The position numbers were made by a program, and so were the translations under genes. From Lithospermum erythrorhizon (Eukaryota > Streptophyta > Magnoliopsida > Boraginales > Boraginaceae), in assembly GCA_019722365.1 (NCBI GenBank), contig JADFUC010001430.1, forward strand, positions 17,340-81,339: a DNA stretch of 64,000 nucleotides, given 5' to 3'. Below, piece by piece: positions 36,975 through 48,720 of this stretch (its first letter is position 1; each line of letters begins with the position of its first letter). Under the pieces are notes generated by a model. That model ran no database searches. It worked only from the letters and a program-made list of their open reading frames with translations, and had not been told where the DNA came from.

Positions 36975-39462
36975 TTAATTTGTTCTCGTCGCGAGATTAA
37001 AACCACTTTATATTTTATGTACGATAAATGTTAAGTTTGGGATTTATAGCTATAATGCTGGAATCGGCAGTATCGCTTGAATCAAAACGGTCGAATTCTC
37101 ATCCACAAGCTCGCTTTCTCCCCTCATTCTTCCGCACATCAAACAAGACTTAAAAAGTGGTAAATAAAACAAAAAAGAAAAAAGAAATCCCATCTCCTTC
37201 CCCTATTAACCGCCTCGGGCCTCTTCCTCCCTTTGATTTCTTTCTCCTATTTCTCCTCCATCTCGCAAGCTGGCCCTCAAATTTCTTTGGTAGCTTCCTC
37301 ATCATCCTCTTTGATTCGTTAGTAGTGCTTCTAAACTTTTGTGTATTTCTTGAGTTTTAATTAAAGCTGACTTTGTTAACTTTTTATGCTTTTCGATTTT
37401 TCTTGCTTCAATTGACTTTGGCTTTAATATAGTTGTTCTGAGTTGAAATTACGCCGGTCGACGAGAAATTCGTGGACGCTTGTGTGGACGTTGAATTTTT
37501 GGAAATTTAGTTTCGACTGGATTTTTGGGGTTAATATCGCATATAGTTATTATTCAGGGCCGTAAAATTATAGTATGCGAGATTATACTAATCTAATTTT
37601 GGGTAGAAAGTGTCGGTAAAGTCAGTTTTTCGCTGACTTTTTCGTCGATTTCGGCTCGACTTTGTCAAACGCAGCAAATGATATGTATGTTTCGATCCTT
37701 ATTGTAGTCATGACGCTAAATTGTGGCTTAAAAGTCAAGGGATTTAATATATGTTGAAATTAGTTTTTACAGCGCTGAAGAAGAGCTGCCTTTGCGACAG
37801 AGGTTGTTAGAAATGGATTTAATTAGTTGGAAAAGTTAATAATCGGGATTTAATAGAATTGTTTAAGGTTTTAGATTTAAGCAAGCAGGCCAAAGCTTGT
37901 GAGTTGGGATTAGTTGCAATTTTGTCGTTTAGTTTATTGTTGAAGTTTAACTAGTAATATTTCACCTAAAGTGACTAATGGGTACTAAAAGTTGCTAAAA
38001 GATAATTTATAACAAAATTAGTAGTAATTGTACTTTTGGTGTTTTGTTTAGACTCGAACGCGCTTCATGGATCGACGATCGCTTCTGCGCTTAAAGCATT
38101 AGCCAAGTCAGATTTATCACTGCTTGATAACATTATTTACGTTGAGCAAGTATATGGTAATTACATTACTATATATTCTCGGCGGCTATGAATCCATTCA
38201 TAGCGTAGTCAGTTAAACCGCGAAATGTTGAGTTGTATGATGGTTGGGATACATTTTGGTAGTAGGTTTTATATGAATTATCAATTTGAGTATATTATGG
38301 TTGCTATATTGGTGAAACGCTGTGGTGCTGTATTAGTTTGTTCTATCTGGCTGCGCAGAAGCCAGAATGCTGGCTGAAGCCACGTTGCATTTAAGTGCTT
38401 GTCGCGTTGGCATGCTTTTGTGTGACGTTGATTGCTGGTCATGTTTGGTTTCATATAAGTACGTCACACCATATTAGGATGCTGGGTACGTGAGTCGAGA
38501 GGTCGTTTAATGGGCAAAGGCTTTCATGATAATACATGGGCGATCAAGTACCGCCAGAAAAGGATATGATATTCTATGGGCGAGCGTGGCGGTAAGCTTC
38601 AATGGAAAAGATATGATATTATAAGCATGTTATTTGGAAGAAAGTGGCAACAAATACGTATATAAATGGTCGGATAAAGTTATCAGGCGATTGCCCTGCA
38701 TGTGTTTATCTAGATGTCATCAAGTACCGAATGTTTTATAATGTCACGATTCGTCAGTTCTGGAGTTCTCATATAATCGCTATTTTGTTGCAACGTTTGT
38801 AATGTGGGAAGACTTTATGTGTTTTGCTCGTCATCAACATGACATATCTCTCGGATATACTGGCGTGTAATAACGTAAGTTTGAGTCCTTTAAAATGTAT
38901 ATATATCATGAATACTTAGTCTATTTCTTATACATACTCTATCGCTATCATTTTATCTTCGCGTGTCTCATTCGACGCGGTAAGTTACCACCCGAAATGA
39001 CACGCTTCCACTAAGTTGCTGAAGCTTACCCTTCCAACTCCGTGAATGGCTGCAGTGCCCTCGCGGCCAGCTTGAGTTTCGTGGAGTATCCCGTGATTTA
39101 CTTTAGCGAGCCGACGGATGGCTGTGGGATCTCGGCATATCTTTTTATTCTCATCATTTTTCTTATGTACTGAATTCTCAGATTTTGTTTTGGCGTTGAA
39201 AATGTATTAACTATATTATGAAGTATCTTGGTTTTGGAATTACTATGAGTTTGCATTTTGGATTTGTTTAGATGAGTTACCATTTGTTAAACTCAGATGG
39301 AAACGCTTTTGAGCTGAACTATTTTTACTTTCGTCAAACTACCAGGTTCTACTCGATTTTTTCAAACAAAGTTATTTTTAAGGCCAACCATCGGGATGGT
39401 GACTTAGGATATACAAAGTTGATGGACCCACTACCGGTGGCGCACGACTCGAGGCCGGTCAT
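36975..39462 (+). repeat. Family-2 LTR, start truncated
   Basis: Aligns with 50,370-52,930: accactttatattttatgta, then aactagtaatatttcacctaaag at 37,949, and the element end gcacgactcgaggccggtca ttaca at 39,441-39,465. The first 70 or so bases of the LTR are missing. No matching gag follows, so it is a solo LTR or a broken 5' LTR of the pol at 47,336. The short open frames at 36,846-37,360 are chance. Confidence 0.7.
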
Positions 39463-39472
39463 TACACTATGT

Positions 39473-39830
39473 TGTAATACCCGATCGCAAAATGTGATAT
39501 GATTTGGAATCAGACACTATACTATCGCATGCATCTTCTTTCTCAGTTTCATCTCATAAGAACTCCACAAATGTTAAGCGTGCTCGACTGCAATCTCTAG
39601 GACGGGCGACCCACCGAAGTTTCTTAGCGAGCACGCTGAGCGAGACAAAACATGCCGAGCACTGCTGTGGCTCGCGAGTGTCACCATCACCCATTAACGC
39701 ATCGACTCCGGCGAAATTGGCCTCATGCTACATTGTAGGCGCTTTAGGCTCATATTAAGGAGCATTAGACAGCTTTACCTCCTATTCGAGAATTATATAG
39801 CTTTGATTTACTTTAAGCAGGAGCGCATGT
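39473..39830 (+). mobile_element. Short LTR-like unit carrying a 5S rRNA-like sequence
   Basis: Starts TGTAATACCCG at 39,473, a standard LTR opening. Eighty bases in, it carries a 5S rRNA-like block (separate entry). Compact plant elements of the Cassandra TRIM type carry 5S sequence inside short LTRs. The right end and a second LTR were not found; the 39,504-39,758 open frame runs across the block and is not a gene. Confidence 0.4.
39553..39635 (+). ncRNA. 5S rRNA-like pseudo-sequence (probable Cassandra-type)
   Basis: ataagaactcc..gttaagcgtgct then ctaggacgggcgaccc and gaagtttcttagcgagcac follow plant 5S rRNA (atcagaactcc, gttaagcgtgct, ctaggatgggtgacc, gggaagtcctcgtg) in order and spacing. 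The first third of 5S, with the A box, is not recognisable, and the middle cttgggcgagagtag is changed to ctcgactgcaatc. I do not think it is a working 5S gene. Confidence 0.55.
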
Positions 39831-39832
39831 CC

Positions 39833-40830
39833 CTAATGCATCGGATCGCACACTCGATGTTTGCCCCATTTTGATATCGAGGTCATGTATCGCGTGAGCG
39901 CATACTTGCACGAATATGTATTCACCTTCTTAAACATGTGGTGTCTATGCACCTCGTGTTGCCTTGATGCAGTCGGGATTTCATCAACTTCTCCACACAT
40001 ATAGCATGAATCTTGTGAGCTTTCAACATGGGAGTTATCTGAGTAACTTCTCCATGGTTTCCTTTTTGTCCTGAAGTCTTTATGCGCTTTTGCTATAACA
40101 GTCACTTTATTCATAGCAACCTTGTCTTCTTCAAAGGATATGGTCTCTTGATCTGCCAAACTCATCAATGTTTTTCAAGGCAAAGACACTTTTCTCTGGA
40201 CGACCAAAGAAGCGATACTGTAGCTCGTCTGCCGCCATATTCTTCAGTCTCGACTCTAGAAACTCTATCGGCCTTTCCTTTTAGCATCTCCTCAAGGATC
40301 GTCAGACGCTCTAAGTCAAAGCAACGATACCTTTGGTTTGCATCTTTTCAAAGATCTACTTCGCATTCTTCATCCCTAGTTAAAGCCTTTCTCTTTGTCT
40401 TCTTAGGCTCGAGGAAATTTTGCTGATTCTCAAGTCACGCTACGCGATACTCCTTCACAAAGTGTTCCTCTGACTTATGGACTTCATACTTGTCCCTTAT
40501 TTGTAGCTATAGTTAGCTCCATATCATGAGTTCTCGGGGATAGTTGTTCAAAGGTTCTGGGAAGTATACCTTTCAGAATGTACTACAAGTCCTAGTGTAT
40601 GCCTTGAATGCACATGCTGATAACTGATGTTTCTGACAGCCTATCTTTGCATTTAAGGCTCAGACTTCTCCACCTATTTATGAAGTCTGTAACAGGCTCA
40701 TCTTTGCATTGTTTAGCATTAGTTAGCTCTATCATGCTAACTATTCGTCGGGTTCTAAAGAAGAGGTTTAGGAATTCGCATTCCAAATTACGCCCAACCA
40801 CCGACGGACGCCGGTTCAGCTTGCTGTACC
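39833..40830 (-). pseudogene. Ty3/gypsy gag remnant of a third family
   Basis: The minus-strand piece at 40,592-40,801 has the capsid-like retrotransposon gag motif: RRIVSMIELTNAKQ, then FINRWRSLSLKCKDRLSE. This is typical of gag polyproteins I know from several eudicots. The piece at 39,833-40,168 (DSCYMCGEVDE, KAHKDFRTKRKPWRSYSDN) reads on in the same direction. The two pieces are out of frame and separated by stops. Gag lies just downstream of the minus-strand LTR at 40,832-42,420, as in an intact element. The pol is absent. Confidence 0.65.
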
Positions 40831-40831
40831 A

Positions 40832-42420
40832 CTAAACGCATTTCCCTTGAGAACCTGCTTTCACTATCTCGATCCCCAAATGTCCAAGAATTATCAAGTA
40901 AGTCTGATCAAAAGTAACCAACAACTCACCACTAAACACAACATTCCTATAATCATCATACATCAAAGCTCAATAATACGACCAAACATCATAACAGACA
41001 TAATCCTCAAAATACATCATAGTAATAGTATGGTCTACATGACTCCTCAAAAGACAATATAAGTTTTTGAAAACTCCTAAAGAGGAAACAATATGTAAGG
41101 ATTGTTGAGGATATCCCAACCAATCTCGAACTGCATTTATTATACTAGCTCCGCCTCCGCAAAAGATGGTGCCATTACCTAATGTCTCCTTCAACTACAA
41201 ATTCTTTGGGGTCCCTAACAAAGAGGCGAATGAAGCTCAATGAATATTTATATAACGAACCATAACTAATCATATATGCATATGTAAACATATAGTCTCA
41301 ACAATTTAATAGAATCCACCTCTCAAATAATCCAGAATAATTCAATAATATCCGATAATCTAATCATATCAAATAATCCAACGAATAAATTCTCACACAC
41401 AGTCAATAACATCCAGTATATCACACAAGCAACAATAACTCTACTCCGGCCCTCTATTAGAGTCTACTCCCTCTAATAGAAGAAAAACGACGTCACTCGT
41501 TGCTTCTACTCCAGCAAACGAGGACAAAAATCAATTACTCGTTGCTTCTACTCCAGCAAACGAGAACAAAATAGTATAAAATCAGTTACCCGTTGCTTCT
41601 ACTCCAGCAAACGGGAAAAACAACTCAACCTGCAGGAGAGTACCAACTAACCGGAATAGAGTTCAACAACAAATCACATCAACAATCATCACATCATCAG
41701 ATATCACAACCGACATCACACCGATCATAACAATACTAACGCTGCAAGTCTCAATATCACATACATATATAACCTATTTTAGTAAAAATTATACAACTTA
41801 CATATACACAATATATAATAAAGGTTGCGTCATGCGATATAAATACTCACCTCAACCCACGCCAAATATCCCCAACTTTTACTACTCAAGCAAACTATTC
41901 GATATCCACACCTAAAGAAATATAATAATAATACCATTTTATTTTAGTAACTTTAACTAACAATAGCTACTAAATTGGTGAACTACTCTTGAACTTATGC
42001 AATTTCATCCCATTTTACAATATACTACTATACCATTTTAACTTTTGTCTATATCCAAGCTATATTAGTTATATCAAGAATTTAAATTGAATACTATTAT
42101 CCAAAATCTATTACATAGTTAAACTAGAACTAACATATGATTCTGTAATTTAGTTTATGTATATTATAAATAATCAATTTACTACTTACTTCAACAAGAA
42201 TTTAATTAGATAAATTTGTAGCCCTATAACCATCATACTTATATTTAAACCATTAAATATGAACTCTAAATATCATTAATGGATGAATTTAACTAATTAA
42301 AGTAACTTGGCATAATTATAAAACTAGTTATATAACCAATAATATGATATAATTGTACCTTTTCCTTCTTTTAACTTGATAGAAACTTTATGATTATGAT
42401 TTAAGAGGAGAATACCATCA
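40832..42420 (-). repeat. LTR of the third Ty3 family
   Basis: The stretch lies directly upstream of the gag remnant on the minus strand. At its end the reversed sequence gives tggtacagcaagc, a possible decayed primer site. It holds a set of hairpin repeats (separate entry) and an AT-rich half toward 42,420. The left boundary is inferred from the primer-like site; the right one (minus-strand TGATGG near 42,420) is a guess. Confidence 0.4.
41452..41615. repeat. Four hairpin repeats with a constant tctactcc loop
   Basis: Four units, each two pairing arms around the same loop TCTACTCC: arms ctctattagag/ctctaatagaag (41,452-41,482); ctcgttgct/agcaaacgag (41,496-41,522 and 41,538-41,564); cccgttgct/agcaaacggg (41,589-41,615). 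The third arm type differs from the second by a paired change (T to C on one side, A to G on the other) that keeps the stem. Confidence 0.85.
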
Positions 42421-42449
42421 AAAGGAAAGAATTTTTTTTAGGAAAAGGG

Positions 42450-44888
42450 GGAGGGGAGTTTGGCCATAAAAGGAGAAGAAAATTTTATATAAATGAAGTT
42501 GCTTAGCCTTGAAGTAAGATAACCAAGCACGAGGTGACACTTAAGCAAGTCGGAGGTGTCTAGCACGATCTGTCGTTTCCTTCCACGGTGCAAATCCATC
42601 TTCAAAGTAAGATATTTACTTATATAGACTATCAACATCGATCCAAGGCATAAGTTAAGCATAAAAATTGCGACGTGAGTCAAATTCAATGCAACCGTCT
42701 TTCCGCACTGTGGCCCATTCATTCTCATCACCATATATGTGGAGTGCTAATGCTCAGCATCCGCAATTACCATTTGAACTCACATCCACAAATCCATCAA
42801 CAAACGGGACAAGGAAAGGCATCAAATCGGCTCTGTATGAAGTAGTTTGCAAATCTATTATCTCCTTGTACCATTGGAAACCTGATTAGATGTAGGAGTT
42901 GAAGGGCTCCTTGGTGGAACACTTTGACTGGATGACTTCTGTGGCGGACTTAGTGTGGGTTGCAGCGACTTTGATCCTTGTGACATCAAACTGAATTGGG
43001 TGGAGGTAATGAATGAACATCTATTGCCCTTACTAGAATGGGAAGTTGTCGAAACTTCACAATACCGTGCAGTATTCTCCCAATCAGATGGTATTCTTGA
43101 ACTAGAGCTGCTATCTGGGCGATTTGCATCCGAAAGATGATCTGGTTCCGAAACATCGCAAGACTCTGGATGTAACTCTTCTTTGATTCTCTTGAAAAGT
43201 TGTTTCCATATAGGAGATGGAGCCTTCTGCAATTCATCACACACATGTTCAAATTCATTATTATGGATGCAAGGATGCACTGAACTGTTATTTATTTCAA
43301 TATCGAACTTCTTCCAAAAATCATGAAATGAAGATAGTTGGATAGTTCCCCCAGAGAGTTCTATAAATGAAAGACATTACCAGGTATGTCACGAAAAACA
43401 TAGGATTTCTTCAAATCGAAAGGACGTCTGTTCCTTGACTGCTCCATAGTTGCCTTAATGGAGTTTATTTGAATGTCCATTATTTCGTTTGCCTTTTTGA
43501 ACAATGTGTCAAATGTGCATGAAGCACTCTTCAAGGCCTTTTTCAACCTATTATGTTCACTTTCAACAATACAATTAAACAAGAAAAATATATTTAGTGA
43601 TAGTTTAATGAATATGTTAAGTATATTTGCTATAACAATGCATTTTAAAAAATGAATTGACTCCAAATTTAATTGAGTACCTATTTGTAGTATGGGTTCC
43701 AAAATGGAGGATCTAGTCGGTGTGCATAGAAAGAACATTCTATGGATGAGGATTAATGCATGCACTCTTCGTGTAGCTCAACAAGGCTGGGTAACTATGG
43801 TAATCTTGATCCATCACCTGCTAGCTCCTAACCCACTCATTTTTCTGTAGGGACCGAGATTGCTTCATTGAAACATCTCATATACGCTTCATGACTTTTT
43901 TAATTACTAGTTAAACTTAAAGCTCTTTTCGTAACATTTGTTACTTGTCCTTTCGAGGCAAAGGTGGCGAGCACTCTCTGAAAACTTCTTCCAATAGCTC
44001 GACTTACAAAATCGGTCCGATCGGTATACATGACAATTGGAAGCTTTTCTACTTGAAAGAGAGCACACAATTATTGTAGTGCCAATGTATAATTATCTGT
44101 TCTCTCATTTTGGAAGAAGGCATAAGCGATCGTGAAGTTTTTTCCAGTACAATTAACCACATCATTTGTAGCAATGATACACCATAACAATTGGCATTGT
44201 ATGTGCAATTCCCTTGCATTACATAAGGTAACGAATTCAACATATTATATGCAATTGGGTGAGAAAAAAAAAATATTCCCAATGACATCAATCTCACATG
44301 CTTTTCTCATCGCAACATAATACTGATTATGTAAAAGCAACTTAAAAAAATGTTGCAATGGGACCTGTCTTCTTGCTCCCCTTTCTTAAACTTGATGAGT
44401 GCATTTTGGATGTGCATTTGTGTGCTTGCATTTTTTGCGTCCTTCCTTTTCAATAGTGAAAGTGTAATATCGTTTGGCCCATAGCATTAGATTTCTTGCC
44501 TTCGAACCTACGAGTAATTAGCTTTTGACAACTTTCCTAATGGATGACCCTGTTGATACGTCGGGAAGTCATGATTATGACAACCATTCCTCATGGTAAA
44601 CTCCATACCATCCCCGAGCGTTCTTTTTGCATTGATAAAGAACTGAAGCAGATCCTTTTCATCTGACGTCCATTCATTTGTACTTTTGTTTGTCCTGTAT
44701 TTTCCACCAAATTGACAACCAATGTTTGCATACCCATGTTTATTCCCACTTCTATTCCTCGAGCATGCAATACTAAGTGAGTTGTTCCTCAGAGGCGCTA
44801 TTTCACGTACATATTTAAGAAGTTCCTCCCGATCCGAGAATACATGAGAAGTGGTGAAATCTTCTATCAAATCTGGATATTGAGCAAC
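42450..44888 (-). pseudogene. MULE (Mutator-like) transposase with OTU protease remnant
   Basis: Minus-strand relic of a plant MULE-OTU protein. N-terminal part (44,508-44,888, after an acceptor tatatgtag) has FSDREELLKYVREIAP and a zinc-binding GCHNHDFP. The transposase core follows at 44,049-44,297: GNIFFSHPIAYNML, then VMQGNCTY. MULE transposases normally read MDxTY there, so the first catalytic Asp is lost. FFQNERTDNYTLALQ and YTDRTDFVSRA follow in another frame. At 43,361-43,765 lies the late part (ESEHNRLKKALKSA), and at 42,858-43,280 a Ser/Pro-rich linker. At about 42,770-42,800 FVDVSSNGNCG marks an OTU Cys-protease catalytic Asp-Cys region. Several stops; not functional. Confidence 0.8.
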
Positions 44889-45059
44889 CTACATATAGTT
44901 GACAAAATAAAATACTGAGTACAATAGTTCACACGATAAACCACAGAATAAAATCTAGACATTATCTGGTATCGTGTGAGCAGAGCGACTCTGACATAGG
45001 ATTACGTGTTCCCTTGGCGTAGCCCAGCGCCCCGCATGGCACATGTGTAACCTGCTTAT

Positions 45060-45860
45060 GAGGAATAATAACAAATTACAATTCTAATGAAAATAGTTAA
45101 AACACAATCAAGTTAAGCAATTACCGGCTCGTAGCTTGAATTCGGTTGCCAATTGCTTGCATTCGGTTGTCGTTGCTTGAATGTTGGCAAACTATGCTCG
45201 GAAAAAAAATTTGCCAAAAAATTAAATATAAATAAAGCACTAGCAGACAATTGAAACTTCAAATATTGATTAAAAAATTTATTTTTTTACAATGAGCCGG
45301 AGATTGATAGGAATTAATTAAAATTCTAATGAAAATGAACAAGAGCATAATCAAAGCGATTACCGGCTCATAACTAGAATTAGATTGCTAATTGCTTGCA
45401 TCTGGTTGAAAGTCGATTGGATATTGACCAAACTATGTAATAAAATAAAACCTAAATAAAATGTTTGCTTTTTACAAGTAATCGTAAAATAAAACACTAA
45501 CGAACCAATCTAACTAAACTTCAACAATTGATTAAAAATGCAATGTTTTACAATAAGGTCGGGAGAATGAGAGGGAATCAATTACAAACTTAATGAAAAT
45601 AGTTAAAACGTAATCAAGTTAAGCAATTACCGGCTCATAACTAGAATTTGCTTGTCAATTGCTTGCATCCGGTTGATGACCAAACCATATAATAAAATAA
45701 AATAAAAATAAAACATTTTATTTTTACAAGTTGATTTAAGTAGTAAAGAAAACATTAACGAACCAATCTAAACATAAAAAATTGATTAAAAATGCAATTT
45801 TTTACAATAAGGTCAGGAGATTGAGTGGGAATTAATTAAAATTCTCTAGTTATGTATCGT
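45060..45860 (-). repeat. Three tandem copies of a 240-265 bp unit, each with a small MULE exon
   Basis: Each unit encodes on the minus strand a 67-69 nt exon-like block ending SSYEP and then a GT donor (gtaatt or gtaatc): 45,125-45,191, 45,364-45,432 and about 45,631-45,685. The first two have an acceptor AG (gcatag, acatag) before tttg. The repeated peptide is QPNASNWQPNSSYEP in the first and QPDASN-stop-QSNSSYEP in the next. These look like duplicated exons of the MULE gene that follows at 44,888. Confidence 0.7.
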
Positions 45861-45959
45861 GTAGGTCAAACCGATATGTTATGGCTTATATCGTGTAGGA
45901 CCACACGATATGTGGTGATGAAAGTGAAGGCCCCATGGCGTAGCGACACGCCTAGGTGG

Positions 45960-46860
45960 GCCCCCCTGAGGTTGGGACCGTCATCAACCTGAATAATCAG
46001 AGTCACCAACGATGGATAACGATAAAAATGACTTCATTTAACATGATAAATAAAAACAATACAACTTGTCCATCGGGTAGGCCCAACGACTCTTCATGAC
46101 AAGCGATAAGTAATAATATAAATATGACATCCAAACAATGAGTTTTACAACTAGACAATAATAATTATTAAGTACAACAAAAATCTCAAAGAAGATAAAA
46201 GTATGGTATTTGAGGTCTTCCGGCCACCATCGCCCACCTCCGCAGTGCGTAGCTACTCGGCGATGCGTCTCAGTCCCACTTGACAACTAGGCATATAAAA
46301 TGCCCGCCCATAGGGAATAGAGTCGGCTATGGTGAGTGAATACAAATATCACAGAAGTTAACCCACCACTCATACAAACAAGGATAATTCAAGTCCCTTA
46401 CCTATTTAACCGTACACCTCGAGAGTTATATTTTTATATGCTACTATGACAAGATAAATCTTTCCTTAATGGGAACCAGCTAACGCCAACTTAACTACCC
46501 AGCGTTAACAACTTACTCCTGGCTACACCTTAATCCACTGACTTATCTCTCTATTTGTTATCTTTCTTAAGTATATAACAAATTCCCAATAATATTGACT
46601 CACATGCTGACTCAACTATTATCTTTAGTTCACACTTAAAGGATTCTACTGAATATAGTATACACTCTGCCAGGACATCGAATACTTATCCATAGAACTT
46701 CCAACTAAACCCTCGATCGACTCAACGACTCTATCAACTCAACAACTCAATCGACTCAATGCTTGATTATCCTATTTGTATCAACCGCGATCGGCTTGAC
46801 TCATGTCGACTCATATGACTAAAGTATCGACTTCATGTCAGGATTTCTACTACTAATGCG
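45960..46860 (-). repeat. Family-1-like LTR fragment
   Basis: The phrase aaatgcccgcccatagggaa with gtgagtgaatacaaatatcaca matches, in reverse, the family-1 LTR at 63,000-63,080. The ends are unclear. The minus-strand open frame at 46,038-46,286 is chance. Confidence 0.5.
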
Positions 46861-47335
46861 CATATAATCAACCTCGACTGCGGAGGAGAAAAGCGTGCTC
46901 GCGTATTGTTTGGATTACGGAGCCACACACACTCTTTTTATATCTCACAGACTTTGCTAGAAGGCTACCTTTGGGTTATTAACTGGGTTATGAACATCAC
47001 AATGACACCTTTAATAATAATGACACCGGTGGGAGGTGGGTTGAAATGGTGTGTTTATAGAAATTACGCTTAAGTGTTGATAACTATGTATTAAGTGGAT
47101 CTAATACCCTTTGAATTAGTGGATTTTGACTTAATTTTGGGAATGATGGATTGGACGGAGAAAATACATCTTTGTAATAAATTGTCACTTAGTAAAATTG
47201 TGTTTACTATACGATAATTTGAATTACGAGTTGTCGGGGGATAGGAGAGTTTTACCATCTTGTTTGATTTCGGTGTTAGAAGCTGCGTGGATTATTGAAC
47301 AAGGGATGTATTAGTTATTTGGATTATGTAAGCAG
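46861..47335. other. Unassigned non-coding DNA
   Basis: Shares the phrase ataatcaacctcgactgcgg at 46,864 with 52,956, otherwise nothing recognised. Probably old transposon sequence. Confidence 0.4.
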
Positions 47336-48720
47336 TTTGAAGAAATATGAGCCTAAGCTTGAAATGTCGGATTGTGTGAGGAATTTGAGGTGTGTTTCCG
47401 GCAATTTGCGAGGACTACCTCCGAACAAAGATTGAATTTTTGATCGAAGTGGTACGGGAGCGGCTCCGATATCTATGACACCGTCTGAGAATAGCTCCGA
47501 TGAGAGTTGAAAGGAGTTGAGCAACGCGATTGCGGAGTTGTTGGAGAAGGGGTTCATCGAGGGCGAGTTATTCTCCTTGAGATGGCTCCCGGTATTGTTC
47601 GTCAAGAAGAAGGATGGAACGATGAGGCTTTGTATTGATTACCAGCAGTTGAACAAAGTGACTAGTAAAAATCGGTACTCGTTGCCAAGGATTGATGAGC
47701 TTCGATCAATTGAGAGGGATGCAAAAGGTCTTTTCAAAAATTGATTTGAGATGCGGATATCGCTTGGCGAGAATTAAGGAAGATGATGTATCAAAATCGG
47801 CCTTCCGAGCAGTCTGGGACACTATGAGTTCTTGAGTGATGGTTTGGTTTGACAAATGCCCTAACCTTTCATGGACCTGATGAACCGTGTTTTCGTGAGT
47901 TCTTGGATAAGTTTGTGGTTGTATTTATTGACGACATCTTAATCTATTCCAGGAGTGAGTTGGAACATGACGAGCATTTGAGGAAAGTATTGGAAACCTT
48001 ACGGGTAAACAAGTTGTACGCAAAGTTTTCAAAGTGTGAATTTTGGTTGGGAAAGGTACAATTCTTAGGTCATGTTATCTCGGGCGAGGGTGTTAGTGTG
48101 GACCCACAAAAGTGGGCAGTAGTAGAGGCCTGAAATGAGGCCGATGTGAGAAGTTTCTTGGGCATAGCCGGGTATTATGAAGATTAAATGCAAGACTTTA
48201 GGATTGTCGCTACTCCGATGACCAAGTTGACAAGGAAGGGCGTACCATTTGTGTGGGCGAAGAGTGTGATGTCTGTTTCAATGAAATTTGAAGATCGAGC
48301 TACAACACCGGTGTTGACACTACCGTCGAGGAGCGAGGGGTATGTGGTGTCTGGCCGATCTTCCCGCGTCGGGGGTTAAGTACGTGTATTGATCGAAATG
48401 GGAAGTGTCAGCGTGTCTTCTCGACAATTGAAGAATCATGAGAAGAATTATCCTACCCATGATTTAGAGTTGCCGCAATTGTTTTCGCTTTGAAAATTTG
48501 GAGACACTACTTGTATGGGGTTAAATGCCAGATATTTACAGATCACAAGAGTTTGAAGTATATTACCACACAGAGGGAGCTGAATTTGAGACAACGAAGG
48601 TGGACAGAGTTTCTGAGTGACTACGATGTAACGATTGAGTATCATCCAGGGAAAGCAAATGTAGTGGCGGATGCTTTAAGCCGAAAAGGGAAAGTGAAGG
48701 AGCCAAAGAGTGAGTTGAAA
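47336..48720 (+). pseudogene. Ty3/gypsy element C: protease end, RT and RNase H
   Basis: Plus-strand pol. The 47,517-47,744 frame holds the RT fingers: [45 protein letters not shown]. The 47,849-48,133 frame has the catalytic [16 protein letters not shown], with both aspartates, and [20 protein letters not shown]. RNase H is at 48,490-48,738: [20 protein letters not shown] and [15 protein letters not shown]. Frameshifts separate these blocks (for example near 47,745, 48,133 and 48,380), so no full pol can be made. Confidence 0.85.

Noticed and set aside
39553..39635. Functional 5S rRNA gene
   Set aside because: The A-box third and part of the C box are not recognisable, and there is no tandem 5S array or clear T-run terminator at the right place.
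41452..41615. CRISPR-like array
   Set aside because: Only four units, unequal spacing, stems that vary, and a plant nuclear setting with retroelements around it.
42955..43140. Plus-strand open frame overlapping the MULE
   Set aside because: Antisense to the Ser/Pro-rich part of the minus-strand transposase.
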